A stretch of DNA of 64,000 bases from Bacteroidota bacterium (lineage in GTDB: Bacteria; Bacteroidota; Bacteroidia; Bacteroidales; UBA10428). Below are positions 1 through 9,785 of this stretch, piece after piece (within the stretch, counting starts at the first letter, position 1; every line of letters begins with the position of its first letter). The translations under genes were made by a program, and so were the position numbers. Under the pieces are notes generated by a model. The model did not search any database and was not told where the DNA came from. It saw nothing but the letters and a program-made list of their open reading frames with translations. The stretch is from NCBI GenBank assembly GCA_023442525.1, contig JAEZZA010000006.1:208682-272681 (forward strand), read 5' to 3'.

Positions 1-2718
1 AAGATTGATCTGATTATTGAAATGCTGAGCATCGGCGATGTGGATGCCTTTGCTTTTGCCCGTCAGCTGAGGGAAATTCATCCCAAAATCCCGATTGTTG
101 TTCTCACTCACTTTTCGCGGGAAGTTTCAATAAAGCTCGAAAATGAAGATCTGAGCGCCATCGACTATGTTTTTTGCTGGCTTGGAAACAGCGACCTGTT
201 GCTTGCCATCATAAAACTCATCGAAGACAGGATGAATGCTGAATTCGATATTCAGGAAGTTGGTGTCCAGGCTATTCTTCTCATTGAAGATTCAGTACGA
301 TACATTTCAGCATTCCTTCCGGTGCTTTACAAAGTAATCTTTGAACAGAGCATGGAGTTCATGCAGGAAGCCCTTAACGAACATCAGAAAATGCTTCGCC
401 GAAGGGGCCGACCAAAGATCATGCTGGCCAACAACTATTCCGATGCTCTTGAAATCTACCGGAAATACTCGCATAACATAATGGGTATAATTTCGGATGT
501 AAGTTTTAAGATGACTTCAAACCGGAGGGATCCCAAGGTACTTGCAGGTATTGAACTGTGTCGCCTCATCAGGTCGGAAGACCGTAACATGCCTGTGTTG
601 CTGCAGTCGTCTGACAAACACAACGAACAGTACGCACAGGAATTAAATGCCGGTTTTCTTCACAAGTATTCAAAAAACCTGTCGAACGAACTGAAGGAAT
701 TCATCATATCGAACTTCGGTTTTGGACAATTCGTTTTTCGCAACCCCGACACACTTGCTGAGTATTGTGTTGCCACCAACCTCCGCGATCTTCAGCAACT
801 CATCATGACGGTCCCGGATAATATCCTGATCTACCATACCCAGCGGGACGATATTTCAAAATGGCTGAATGCCCGGGCACTTTTTCCTATTGCACAAATA
901 TTCAAACCTGCCAAACTTGAGGATTTTAAATCGATTGATGATGTAAGAAAATACATCTACAAAGCAATCTCAAGCTTCCGATCCAGTAAAGCCAAAGGGG
1001 TTATAGCTGAGTTCGACCGGCATTTATACGACGAATATGTCAGATTTTCAAGGATTGGCGAAGGATCTATCGGAGGAAAAGCCAGAGGTCTTGCATTTTT
1101 CAATAATTACCTGAACACGCATAAATTTTACGACAAATTTCCGGGTATTAAAATAACCATCCCCCATACTGTTGTTCTGAGTACGGAAATCTTTGAACAG
1201 TTCATGCAAAAAAACGATCTCTACCCTATTGCCACTTCAGGAATAAGCGACGACGAGATTGTAACCGCATTTGTGAATGCAAGGCTTCCGGAAGGAATAT
1301 ACCAGGATTTGGGCACTATTGTTCTTCAGGCTCGTAATCCCCTGGCTATACGGTCGTCGAGCAAACTCGAGGATTCATTTTATCAGCCTTTCGCAGGAAT
1401 TTACAATACTTATATGATTCCGGTAGCGCCTGTGAAATCAATTGCTATCCGGATGCTCGAAACAGCCATCAAATGTGTGTACGCATCAGTGTTTTTCAGG
1501 GCCAGCAAAGCTTACGCCATGGCAACCACAAATCTGATCGACGAAGAAAAGATGGGGATCATCATTCAGGAGGTTTGCGGTCAGCAATACAATGGCAAAT
1601 TCTATCCAATAATATCCGGCGTGGCCAGGTCAATTAACTTCTACCCGATTCATCCCGAGAAATCTTCGGACGGCATTGCTTCTTTAGCTTTCGGCCTGGG
1701 AAAATTAATAGCTGAAGGTGGTACCGGACTTCGTTTTTCGCCGAGGTATCCGAAAAAGATCATTCAGTTATCGAATCCTGAATTAGCGGTAAAATCAACA
1801 CAAAAGTATTTTTACGCAATCGACCTGAATCCGAATCGTTTCACGGCTTCAACCGATGATACGATTAACCTTATGAAACTTGAAATTGCGGATGCCGAAC
1901 CCGATCAGACACTCAGATACGTGGCATCGGTGTATGATCATGAAAATAACATGATCAGGGAAGGAGTGGATCATAAAGGAAGAAAGGTGGTAACGTTTTC
2001 TTCAATTCTCCAACATGGTGTTTTCCCGCTGGCCGAAATACTCGACGGCATTCTGAATGAAGGGCAAAAAGCAATGAATAACCCTGTTGAAATTGAATTT
2101 GCAATGGATATGTCTCGCGAGAAACAGGAATTCGAGTTTTACCTTCTTCAAATCAGGCCTATCGTAATTAATGAACAAAGTATAAGTTTCAGGATCGAAA
2201 ATGTGAAGCCGGAAGAGGTGATTGTCTATTCCGAAAAAGCTCTTGGCAACGGTACCTATCACAATATCCACGATGTGGTTTATGTACGTCTCCAGAATTT
2301 TAAGTCATCTGAAAGCCGGACTATTGCAAGTGAAATCGAAAAAATCAATGAATCATTCCTGCACGACCAGATGCAATATGTATTAATAGGTCCCGGCAGA
2401 TGGGGATCAAGCGACCCGTGGCTGGGAATTCCGGTGAAATGGACTCATATTTCTGCAGCGCGGATCATAGTGGAATCGGGACTTGAGCACTTCCGTGTAG
2501 ATCCCAGTCAGGGAACCCATTTCTTCCATAACCTGACGACATTTGGCGTGGGGTATCTTACCATTAATCCGTATATCAACGACGGAATATTCGACCTTGA
2601 ATTCCTTGATGCACAGCCTGCCGTTTCAGAAACAAAATACATCAGGCACGTACGTTTCTCCAAACCTCTTAAAATTGAGATCGACGGTAAGGATAATAAA
2701 GCCGTTATTTACAAGTAA
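1..2718 (+). CDS. Receiver-domain / PEP-pyruvate-binding (PPDK N-terminal) fusion protein, 5' end outside window
   Basis: The reading frame is open from base 1, so the gene is truncated by the window edge; 905 residues are visible. The first ~70 residues look like the second half of a response-regulator receiver domain. A second receiver-like segment follows at about residues 88–235, with an acidic pair (LLIED), a candidate phospho-acceptor Asp (IISDVSF) and a late Lys. From about residue 350 there is an ATP-grasp PEP/pyruvate-binding domain: GGKARGLA, RSSSKLEDS with the AGIYNT segment, and near the C-terminus GPGRWGSSDPWLG. No swivelling phosphohistidine domain or PEP-synthase barrel follows, so this is not an ordinary PEP synthase or PPDK. 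A regulated phosphotransfer role is inference. It converges on crtB with only two bases between the stop codons. Confidence 0.85.
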   Translation, partial: KIDLIIEMLSIGDVDAFAFARQLREIHPKIPIVVLTHFSREVSIKLENEDLSAIDYVFCWLGNSDLLLAIIKLIEDRMNAEFDIQEVGVQAILLIEDSVRYISAFLPVLYKVIFEQSMEFMQEALNEHQKMLRRRGRPKIMLANNYSDALEIYRKYSHNIMGIISDVSFKMTSNRRDPKVLAGIELCRLIRSEDRNMPVLLQSSDKHNEQYAQELNAGFLHKYSKNLSNELKEFIISNFGFGQFVFRNPDTLAEYCVATNLRDLQQLIMTVPDNILIYHTQRDDISKWLNARALFPIAQIFKPAKLEDFKSIDDVRKYIYKAISSFRSSKAKGVIAEFDRHLYDEYVRFSRIGEGSIGGKARGLAFFNNYLNTHKFYDKFPGIKITIPHTVVLSTEIFEQFMQKNDLYPIATSGISDDEIVTAFVNARLPEGIYQDLGTIVLQARNPLAIRSSSKLEDSFYQPFAGIYNTYMIPVAPVKSIAIRMLETAIKCVYASVFFRASKAYAMATTNLIDEEKMGIIIQEVCGQQYNGKFYPIISGVARSINFYPIHPEKSSDGIASLAFGLGKLIAEGGTGLRFSPRYPKKIIQLSNPELAVKSTQKYFYAIDLNPNRFTASTDDTINLMKLEIADAEPDQTLRYVASVYDHENNMIREGVDHKGRKVVTFSSILQHGVFPLAEILDGILNEGQKAMNNPVEIEFAMDMSREKQEFEFYLLQIRPIVINEQSISFRIENVKPEEVIVYSEKALGNGTYHNIHDVVYVRLQNFKSSESRTIASEIEKINESFLHDQMQYVLIGPGRWGSSDPWLGIPVKWTHISAARIIVESGLEHFRVDPSQGTHFFHNLTTFGVGYLTINPYINDGIFDLEFLDAQPAVSETKYIRHVRFSKPLKIEIDGKDNKAVIYK

Positions 2719-2720
2719 AC

Positions 2721-3644
2721 TTAACAGCCTGTTTCAAACTTTTCAATGGTCCTGTACACCCTTTCTCTCAGTTCTGCGGGTGTTGGATTGAGTTCTTCGG
2801 TTGTGAAATTTCCTTTTTCGATATCAATCCGTTCGAATACCATAAGGTATAATTCGAAAATAATCACTAAGCTCAGTCTGTATCGAGGTTCCAGCAGGTG
2901 ACATATATTTTCGATCACCTCATAGGTTTCGAGCCTGTATTTATCGGCAAGCCTGTAATATGTAAGGATCATGTTTCTGAAGCCATGGCTTATGCCGGCT
3001 CCACGGGCCATTTTTGCCAGGTCGTCCTCTGTGAGACCATTCTCCTGCATTATATCGTCGGCAAAGTAATTCAGATTATTCAGCTGGTCTTTCTGAAAAT
3101 CCCTTATGATATGCACTATATAACTGAACAATGCGCAGGGACTGGCAGCGGATCTTACATCAAAAGCAGGTTCCAGAAATCCGGAACCATTCTTCCGAAG
3201 CCCGTTAAGATGCACAAATACTGATGCCGGAGAAACCGATGCGCCCTGTGAATATTCGATGAAATCGTCGAGGGTGACAAAACCATTATGGTTGATATCA
3301 TATATCATCGACCGGGCAAAGGTCTCGAGTGGCCATGCAGGAATATGAAATTTCCTCAGTGTTTGTGTAAGTTCATCGTTGTATTCGGGTGAATTGCTGT
3401 GAATTTTATCGATCCAGGACCGGACATTCTGAATGAACTGTTCTTTCTCATCTTCAGTAATTACTTTGTGAACAGCTTTATGGCAATCGATCAGATCGTC
3501 GATCGAACGCATATATTTATAACATACTCTTGCTGCCTGGTAACGGTCTTCTTCCCAGAACGCGGCAGCGATAAGGATATTCGGGTGGTCGATGATCCGC
3601 TTGAAATCGATTCTGTTGAACAGACTGAGATATAATTCATTCAT
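2721..3644 (-). CDS. crtB: Squalene/phytoene synthase family protein (CrtB-like)
   Basis: A 307-residue trans-isoprenyl diphosphate synthase of the head-to-head type, expected to condense two geranylgeranyl diphosphates (or farnesyl diphosphates) through a prephytoene-type intermediate. The first Asp-rich motif is RSIDDLID (D49, D50, D53) and the second is RDFQKD (residues 181–186), the Mg2+-diphosphate binding sites of the family. Its start overlaps the end of the upstream desaturase gene by 8 bases, so the two are co-transcribed and probably translationally coupled. The pairing with a CrtI-type desaturase favours phytoene synthase over squalene synthase; the exact substrate is inferred from context. 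Confidence 0.85.
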   Translation of the reverse strand: MNELYLSLFNRIDFKRIIDHPNILIAAAFWEEDRYQAARVCYKYMRSIDDLIDCHKAVHKVITEDEKEQFIQNVRSWIDKIHSNSPEYNDELTQTLRKFHIPAWPLETFARSMIYDINHNGFVTLDDFIEYSQGASVSPASVFVHLNGLRKNGSGFLEPAFDVRSAASPCALFSYIVHIIRDFQKDQLNNLNYFADDIMQENGLTEDDLAKMARGAGISHGFRNMILTYYRLADKYRLETYEVIENICHLLEPRYRLSLVIIFELYLMVFERIDIEKGNFTTEELNPTPAELRERVYRTIEKFETGC

Positions 3645-5127
3645 GATTCTGTTCTTTTAAAATTCGTTCCGTTGTCAATTTGGCCGATAGCAGTACCAGT
3701 GGAATGCCATTTCCCGGATGTGTGCTTCCACCGGCAAAATATAAATTGCGGTATTTCCGGTGCCGGTTATGGGGACGGAACCATCCCATCTGGAAGATAT
3801 TATGGCCCAGGCCGAAAGTAGCACCCCGCGTGAGATTAAAAGTCGATTGCCAGGTATGGGGCGTATGGCATATTTCAAACTTAATGTGGTCTTCGAGATC
3901 GTCGAGTCCTTCTTCTTTAAGGCGCGTAATAACCCATTGCCTGGCTGCCAGTTTTAACATATCCCAGTCGGCAGGACATTTGTCCGCTATATGTCCCGAA
4001 GGGACGATCACCGATAAAGTATCGTGGCCCGGAGGTGCGGCTGATTCGTCGGTGCGCACCGGGGCATGGACATAAAAACTGGGCTTATCCGAAATCGACT
4101 GATCACGAAAAATCCTATTCAGATTTTGTTTGTAAGCTGATGAAAGAAACACGCTGTGATGGCCCAGTTGGGGATACTGTTTGTCGACCGCCCAGTGAAA
4201 CACAATAGCGGAACAGCTGTAGATTTTCCGGTCGATCCGTTTCGAAATGCCACGGTCCGGTAACAATTCCCTGTAAACAAACGGAAGATCTGCATTAGCA
4301 ACAATCACATCTGCCCATACGGTGCTTCCGTTTCCGAGCACCACACCCCTTGCCTTTCTGCCCTCGGTGAGGATCTTTATAACGGGTTCACCATAAACAA
4401 AGCGCACTCCGGCATCGCCAGCCAGAGTCAACAGTTTTTCGGTTACAGCATACATTCCTCCGGCCGGGAATAATGAACCCTCGGTGAGTTCGGCAGAGGC
4501 AAGCATTGAAAATAGCGCCGGAGCGTCGAAAGGATTCTGGCCTACATAAATATTCTGGAATGTAAAGGCTTTCTGGAGGTCTTCATTTTTAAAAAACCTG
4601 CGGACATAATTTGTATGTCGCAGGTGAGTTTTTAGCTTCAGAAGCAAGGCGGCATTTTTCAGGGTAACAAACTCAAACAGGTGATAAAAATTCCGGCCCA
4701 GGAGCTGATCTACAGCCATTTTGAATCCCTTGTATCCATCAACGATCAGCTTTTCAGCCCTCTGTGAACTTCCATCCTCAAACGTTTCGAGTTCAGCGTT
4801 CAGCTTACCCCGGTCGGATGAAAAATGCAGTTTCCTTCCCTCATCAAAATATATGGTATAAAGCGTATGGAGCGGATAGGTTTTGAAGTTTTCCTCAGGC
4901 TTAATATCAATTGAGTGAAATATCTGCCTGTAAATTTCAGGCATCAGGTAAATGGTGGCTCCCAGATCGAACCTGTGACCGTCGCGAATGAGCCGGCTAC
5001 ACCTTCCCCCGGGAAAATTGTTCTTTTCATAAACCGTAACGTTATATCCATTACGGGCCAGGTAAAGGGATGTGGCAATACCGCCTATTCCGGCACCTAT
5101 GATTACTGCTGTTTTTTCAGCCGCCAT
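3637..5127 (-). CDS. crtI: Phytoene desaturase family FAD-dependent oxidoreductase (CrtI-like)
   Basis: A 496-residue flavoprotein. Near the N-terminus is a Rossmann dinucleotide-binding motif (VIIGAGIGG) with the ExxNxxGGR continuation (YEKNNFPGGRCS). The C-terminus has the CrtI-family signature YFAGGSTHPGNGIPLVLLSAK, which contacts FAD. The enzyme is expected to desaturate phytoene at the cytoplasmic membrane towards coloured carotenoids. It is the first gene of a two-gene operon with crtB. The number of desaturation steps, and whether the substrate is C30 or C40, cannot be read from sequence. The genes upstream and downstream show no lycopene cyclase or other carotenoid genes. Confidence 0.88.
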   Translation of the reverse strand: MAAEKTAVIIGAGIGGIATSLYLARNGYNVTVYEKNNFPGGRCSRLIRDGHRFDLGATIYLMPEIYRQIFHSIDIKPEENFKTYPLHTLYTIYFDEGRKLHFSSDRGKLNAELETFEDGSSQRAEKLIVDGYKGFKMAVDQLLGRNFYHLFEFVTLKNAALLLKLKTHLRHTNYVRRFFKNEDLQKAFTFQNIYVGQNPFDAPALFSMLASAELTEGSLFPAGGMYAVTEKLLTLAGDAGVRFVYGEPVIKILTEGRKARGVVLGNGSTVWADVIVANADLPFVYRELLPDRGISKRIDRKIYSCSAIVFHWAVDKQYPQLGHHSVFLSSAYKQNLNRIFRDQSISDKPSFYVHAPVRTDESAAPPGHDTLSVIVPSGHIADKCPADWDMLKLAARQWVITRLKEEGLDDLEDHIKFEICHTPHTWQSTFNLTRGATFGLGHNIFQMGWFRPHNRHRKYRNLYFAGGSTHPGNGIPLVLLSAKLTTERILKEQNHE

Positions 5128-5246
5128 AGTGTGAGATAAAATGGTGAATATGACCCGAAAATATGTAATTTATTGACTGTTGATACTTAGCAGAGTCGGG
5201 ATTTTTTTATTAACTTTTACAGAAGTTTTACCAAATCTTGACAGCC

Positions 5247-6131
5247 ATGAACCAATCCAAGGATGCTAAAGGGAAAATTCTGGTTCCCGTTGATTACTCC
5301 GACTGTTCACGATTCGCCTGCAGATATGCCATTAAGCTGGCTTGCAAGCTGGAAGCCGGAATCAAGCTTTTCCATACATATTATTCACCTGCTTTCGATC
5401 TGATAGAGCTTGCAGGGGCTGTTCAGACTCAATCACAACTTCGCGACGAGGTTACAATTAATCTCGAGGAAACCGAAAAGGAAACTCTGGAAAGTTTCCG
5501 GAAAAGCCTTGATGAATATGTGGAAGATTGCAACCTCCCAGAGGTAAATATCACTTACGACATTGCTCCCGGGGTTCCCGAAGATGAGATTATCCATTAT
5601 TCAGAGACTTACAATCCCGATCTGGTTGTGATGGGTACAAAGGGAAAAGGAACAGGAGTAGGGTCAATTATCGGTAGTGTAACGGCAGCGGTCATCAACC
5701 GTATCAGCTATCCGGTTTTGGCTATTCCTGAGAAATACAAATTTGTGGGAGAAGGAAATATCCGGAACATCATGTATGTAACTGACTTTGATGAAACGGA
5801 TTTTCAAACGCTTAAGCGGTTGATTGATATTACCGAACGGTTGAACCTCGATATCCATTGCGTTCATATAGGCGATCCTGATTCATGGGACAGGGTGAAA
5901 ATGGAAGGACTGATGAAGTATTTTCACGAAGTATATTCAAAGAATGCAACTTACAGTTTTGTAAGCCAGAAAAACCTGCTCGACGATCTCGATCAGCTCA
6001 TTCGTGACAAGAATATCAGCATACTTTCTTTAACGGCAAAGCGTCAGAAGATATTCGAAAAGCTCTTCAAAAAAAATATCGCCAAAACGTTGTTTTACCA
6101 CACCAGCATCCCCTTACTGGTATTTCATTGA
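5247..6131 (+). CDS. Tandem universal stress protein (two UspA domains)
   Basis: About 294 residues with two UspA-type domains. The first (to about residue 150) carries the ATP-binding signature GTKGKGTGVGS followed by the family ending; the second lacks this glycine motif and may not bind nucleotide. The frame can be opened at a TTG at 5238, but the ATG at 5247 gives the usual short lead before the first strand (KILVPVDYSD), so that start is chosen. UspA proteins help cells survive starvation and stress in the cytoplasm; the target is unknown. The gene abuts the convergent lipoprotein gene, stop codon to stop codon, without a spacer. Confidence 0.9.
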   Translation: MNQSKDAKGKILVPVDYSDCSRFACRYAIKLACKLEAGIKLFHTYYSPAFDLIELAGAVQTQSQLRDEVTINLEETEKETLESFRKSLDEYVEDCNLPEVNITYDIAPGVPEDEIIHYSETYNPDLVVMGTKGKGTGVGSIIGSVTAAVINRISYPVLAIPEKYKFVGEGNIRNIMYVTDFDETDFQTLKRLIDITERLNLDIHCVHIGDPDSWDRVKMEGLMKYFHEVYSKNATYSFVSQKNLLDDLDQLIRDKNISILSLTAKRQKIFEKLFKKNIAKTLFYHTSIPLLVFH

Positions 6132-6581
6132 TTATCTCGTGTACACGGCAGTGCAGTGATCATCCTGTGTACTGCCGTCGTTGACTGTATACGACAGGTT
6201 GATGGTATTCCGGTTTCCTGATATGGTACCCGATCCGTAAACGCTGTACCCGTCTTCCGCATTTTGATTGGGAATGGTAATTGAATTTCCTCCAACATTT
6301 GCTTTAACGCTAATACCTACATTATAAAAGTTATCAATAATAATACCGTTTGAATTATCAGGGTCGGCCGAAATATAAACAACATAAGTACCGAGGGTGG
6401 ATTTTTTTGCCGATTTGCCAAAGATCTCACTTTCCTCATCCACATCCCACTCACCTTCGATCTCCGCAATGACACCATTCCCGATCAGATCATCAACTTC
6501 ACACGATACAGTTAACAGAAAAATTGCAGTAACAAGAATAATTGTTTTCAGAGCTTTTAAATTATGATACATAGTCTTCAT
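6132..6581 (-). CDS. Small putative lipoprotein of unknown function
   Basis: 149 residues beginning with a basic stretch, a hydrophobic core and a lipobox ending at Cys27 (LLTVSC), a lipoprotein signal peptide. The mature part is polar and rich in Gly, Asn and Ser, with alternating residues that suggest a beta fold (a lipocalin-like or small beta-sandwich domain is possible). No enzyme motif is visible. It stands alone on the minus strand between a stress protein and the lemA cluster. Its function is not recognised. Confidence 0.75.
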   Translation of the reverse strand: MKTMYHNLKALKTIILVTAIFLLTVSCEVDDLIGNGVIAEIEGEWDVDEESEIFGKSAKKSTLGTYVVYISADPDNSNGIIIDNFYNVGISVKANVGGNSITIPNQNAEDGYSVYGSGTISGNRNTINLSYTVNDGSTQDDHCTAVYTR

Positions 6582-6757
6582 GATGATATTTTTATCTTCA
6601 TTTTACTTGGCTTTACCGGTAACAAGCCGTGATTTACCGAATTTACAACTAAATCTATGCCAGATTCAGTCTCATATGACTAACTTCGTAATGTTTTGAT
6701 GTAATTCTTAACGAAATTTGTTCTCAGGGGTTGCCTTAACACTTAAAAAAACTAACT

Positions 6758-7348
6758 ATGAAATCAAGCAGGATTATAACCATTGTAGTAATTGCAGTTG
6801 TTGTACTTTTTCTTTTCAGGGGCTGTGGCAGTTATAACAGCCTGGTTACCCTCAACGAGCAGGTGAACCGTGAATGGGCCAATGTTGAAAATGTTTACCA
6901 GCGCAGGGCCGACCTTATTCCAAACCTGGTGAATACGGTTAAAGGATATGCTGCACACGAGCAGGAAACACTTACCCGCGTTGTTGAAGCCAGGGCAGAT
7001 GCAACCAAAATCACTATCGATCCGGCCAACATGACCGAGGAAGATCTGAGGCGGTTTCAGCAGGCTCAGGGTCAACTAAACTCGGCTCTTTCACGTTTGA
7101 TTGCTGTTGCGGAAAACTACCCCGATTTGAAAGCCAACCAGAATTTCCTGGAATTACAGGCTCAGCTTGAAGGCACTGAAAACCGGATTGCAGTGGAACG
7201 CAGAAAATTCAACGAAACGGTGACTACTTACAACAGCGAGATAAAGAAATTTCCCGTTGTTTTGTTTGCCGGAATGCTGGGATTTAAGTACCGTCCTTAT
7301 TTTGAAGCGGCAGAGGGAACTGAGCAGGCTCCTGTGGTTCAATTCTAA
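6758..7348 (+). CDS. lemA: LemA family protein
   Basis: 196 residues: a single N-terminal membrane segment (about residues 7–22) followed by the long helical LemA domain. Typical family stretches are present: YNSLVTLNEQVNREWANVENVYQRRADLIPNLVNTVKGYAAHE, and later GFKYRPYFEA close to the C-terminus. LemA proteins are widespread membrane-anchored proteins with the bulk of the domain outside or helical-bundle shaped; their biochemical role is not settled. The next gene starts 11 bases downstream and encodes a TPM-domain protein, followed by another, a conserved arrangement in many bacteria. Confidence 0.93.
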   Translation: MKSSRIITIVVIAVVVLFLFRGCGSYNSLVTLNEQVNREWANVENVYQRRADLIPNLVNTVKGYAAHEQETLTRVVEARADATKITIDPANMTEEDLRRFQQAQGQLNSALSRLIAVAENYPDLKANQNFLELQAQLEGTENRIAVERRKFNETVTTYNSEIKKFPVVLFAGMLGFKYRPYFEAAEGTEQAPVVQF

Positions 7349-7359
7349 TTAACCGGAAG

Positions 7360-7803
7360 ATGAAGGCAAGTGAATTTTTCACTCCCGAGGGGAAAAAGCT
7401 GATTGAGCAGGCTATCCATGATGCTGAAAAAAAGACATCAGGGGAAATCAGAGTGCACGTTGAAACGGAGTTTGAAGGCGACGTACTCGACAGGGCTGCA
7501 ACCGTATTTGCAAAAATTGGTATGCAGAAAACTGCCCTCAGGAATGGAGTACTGATATTTTTCGGAATCAAAAACAAGAAATTTGCCATTATCGGCGATG
7601 CCGGCATTAACGCAGTGGTAAATGAAAATTTCTGGGACGAAACCCGGGCCGTAATGGAAAAACATTTTATTAGTGCAGATTTTGCAGGCGGAATTGTTAC
7701 TGGAGTACGTATGGCCGGGGAGAAACTCCGGCAATATTTTCCCTGCAAAACTGATGATGTAAACGAATTGTCAAACGAGATTTCATTCGATACCAGTGAA
7801 TAA
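7360..7803 (+). CDS. TPM-domain protein without signal peptide
   Basis: 147 residues with a TPM (TLP18.3/Psb32/MOLO-1) fold: the segments KKTSGEIRVHVETE and NGVLIFFGIKNKKFAIIGDAGINAVVNENFWDE match the core strands and helix of this family. There is no signal peptide or membrane segment, in contrast to the next gene. Its position between lemA and a secreted TPM protein, with an 8-base overlap onto the latter, says the three act together, probably at the envelope. The molecular activity is unknown; some TPM proteins have been reported as acid phosphatases, but nothing here proves that. Confidence 0.88.
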   Translation: MKASEFFTPEGKKLIEQAIHDAEKKTSGEIRVHVETEFEGDVLDRAATVFAKIGMQKTALRNGVLIFFGIKNKKFAIIGDAGINAVVNENFWDETRAVMEKHFISADFAGGIVTGVRMAGEKLRQYFPCKTDDVNELSNEISFDTSE

Positions 7804-8611
7804 AAGATCCAATTATATTAAAGGCTGCTATATTATTCTTATTGCCATTTTTTCCCTTGCAGGAATCCAGGCTCAGGATTTGCCCGAACCCATGGTTCCG
7901 CTTCGGCTGGTAAACGATTTCACGGGATTATTGGCTGAGTCTGATCAAATAAGACTCAATTCCAAACTTCAGACCTTCAATGATCAGACTTCTACCCAGA
8001 TTTATGTGATTACCTATGATGAGTTGCAGGGATATGAGATATCGGATTATGGACAGCGCCTTGCAGAAAAATGGGGGATCGGACAAGAGGGTAAGGATAA
8101 CGGGATACTGGTACTGGTGAGTCCCGGATCACGTAAAATCACCATCCAAACGGGATACGGAATCGAAGGAGCCGTTCCCGACGCAGTGGCTTCCCGGCTG
8201 ATCAGCGAAGTCATCCGGCCCGCTTTCCAACAGTCGAGATACTACGAAGGCCTGGATTCGGTAACCAATGTGCTCATGGCTCTTACTCGCGGAGAATATA
8301 CGGCCGATGAATACATGAAGAAATCTGAAGAAACAGGAGGCATACTATTTGCCCTGTTTATTCTGTTAATATTTATTATATTCATCTCTTCGGCATTCAA
8401 ACGAAGCAAGAAGATTTACTCACCGCGCCATTCCCTGCCCTGGTGGCTGCTTTTAGGGTCGGGAGCGGGACGTGACAGCGGTTGGGGATCATTTTCATCG
8501 GGCCGTGGAAGTTTCGGCGGTGGTTTCGGTGGCGGCGGAGGCGGCTTCGGAGGCTTTGGCGGTGGCGGTGGCGGAAGTTTCGGCGGCGGCGGTGCAAGTG
8601 GCGGGTGGTAA
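7796..8611 (+). CDS. Secreted/membrane TPM-domain protein with Gly-rich tail (YgcG-like)
   Basis: 271 residues starting at a GTG that overlaps the previous gene by 8 bases; no upstream ATG fits better. Order: signal peptide (IILIAIFSLAGIQAQ), TPM domain (about residues 32–165, with LVNDFTGLL, STQIYVITYDELQGYEISDYGQRLAEKWGIG and KDNGILVLVSPGSRKITIQTGYG), a transmembrane segment near residue 185 (GILFALFILLIFIIFIS), then a very Gly/Phe/Ser-rich tail ending in GGGASGGW. This is the classic YgcG-type architecture. The low-complexity tail at 8500–8608 makes the other frames open as well, but these are artefacts. Confidence 0.92.
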   Translation: MNKRSNYIKGCYIILIAIFSLAGIQAQDLPEPMVPLRLVNDFTGLLAESDQIRLNSKLQTFNDQTSTQIYVITYDELQGYEISDYGQRLAEKWGIGQEGKDNGILVLVSPGSRKITIQTGYGIEGAVPDAVASRLISEVIRPAFQQSRYYEGLDSVTNVLMALTRGEYTADEYMKKSEETGGILFALFILLIFIIFISSAFKRSKKIYSPRHSLPWWLLLGSGAGRDSGWGSFSSGRGSFGGGFGGGGGGFGGFGGGGGGSFGGGGASGGW

Positions 8612-8672
8612 CTACATCTGTTTCAAAGGAACTGCTGAAGCGACAAAATGTAAATAGTAATTTTCAATTGAC

Positions 8673-9785
8673 ATGATCATTCTCGCATTGGTATTTCTGT
8701 TCCTGATTTCACTTCCCGGATTCTCACAATCTAATAATACATCGCGCCTGAAACTGGTATTTGCCGGCGATATCATGGGCCACGACGAACAGATTAAAGG
8801 CGCATGGAATACTGAAAAAGGGGTCTACGATTATGAACCTACTTTCCGTTACGTGAAAACGTATATCGAACAGGCAGATATTGCCATCGGTAATCTTGAA
8901 GTTACACTTGCCGGTCCACCGTATAAAGGCTACCCCCAGTTTTCGAGTCCCGATGACCTTGCCATTGCCGCACGCGATGCTGGTTTTGATGTTTTTATCC
9001 AGGCAAATAACCATTCACTCGACAGGGGTTCAAAGGGTTTTAGAAGAACCATCCGGATACTGGATTCGCTAAATATAATTCATACCGGGACCTTCGCAGA
9101 TTCTGTAGATTGGGCGCTGAACCATCCCCTGATACTTGAAAAGAATAACATTCGGATTGCACTTTTAAATTATACCTATGGTACTAACGGTATCAAAGTC
9201 AACCCGCCTCTGATTATAAATTACATTGACACAACACAGATACGACGTGATCTGAACAAGGCGAAACTGGCGAATCCTGATTTTACCATTGTTACCATAC
9301 ATTGGGGAGAAGAATACCAGCGCACTGAGAATACCACACAAAAGCGCCTGGCCAGTTTTATCTTCAAACATGGTGCCGATGCTATTATCGGATCGCACCC
9401 TCATGTGGTGCAGCCCATCAGGGAATATTACACCGCCGATTCATCGGTGAACCATGTTGTGGTTTTTTCACAGGGTAATTTTGTTTCGAACCAGCGCGCT
9501 CAATATAAAGATGGGGGAATACTGGCAGAACTGAATATTGTGAAAACAGCCGGCAGTGTTTCGTTAGACGATTTCAGTTATATGCCCTACTGGGTATATC
9601 GCGATGATCTCCCCGGGAAATCAACTTTTTATGTGATTCCGGTAGGTTTTTATGAAAACAACACATCTCATTTCAATTTCAAAGACCACGACCGGTACAA
9701 AATAACCCAATTCGCCACCGACACCAGGGAATTGCTTAAGGGAGTGAAGGAGAGTGAGTTTTTCAAGCCGGATACTGGATACTAG
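8673..9785 (+). CDS. CapA-family metallophosphoesterase-like protein
   Basis: 370 residues with a signal peptide (FLFLISLPGFSQS) followed by the CapA/PgsA-type calcineurin-like fold. Visible signatures are FAGDIMGHDEQ (metal-binding Asp and His), GNLEVTLAG, QANNHSLDRG (the GN-H-like motif), THWGEEY as IHWGEE, and GSHPHVVQP. Proteins of this family are linked to poly-gamma-glutamate capsule production, yet most members outside such operons are uncharacterised, and no pgsB or pgsC is present here. The last codons (PDTGY and stop) lie inside a short dispersed repeat that starts near 9769, so the C-terminal tail may be an acquired extension. Confidence 0.85.
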   Translation: MIILALVFLFLISLPGFSQSNNTSRLKLVFAGDIMGHDEQIKGAWNTEKGVYDYEPTFRYVKTYIEQADIAIGNLEVTLAGPPYKGYPQFSSPDDLAIAARDAGFDVFIQANNHSLDRGSKGFRRTIRILDSLNIIHTGTFADSVDWALNHPLILEKNNIRIALLNYTYGTNGIKVNPPLIINYIDTTQIRRDLNKAKLANPDFTIVTIHWGEEYQRTENTTQKRLASFIFKHGADAIIGSHPHVVQPIREYYTADSSVNHVVVFSQGNFVSNQRAQYKDGGILAELNIVKTAGSVSLDDFSYMPYWVYRDDLPGKSTFYVIPVGFYENNTSHFNFKDHDRYKITQFATDTRELLKGVKESEFFKPDTGY

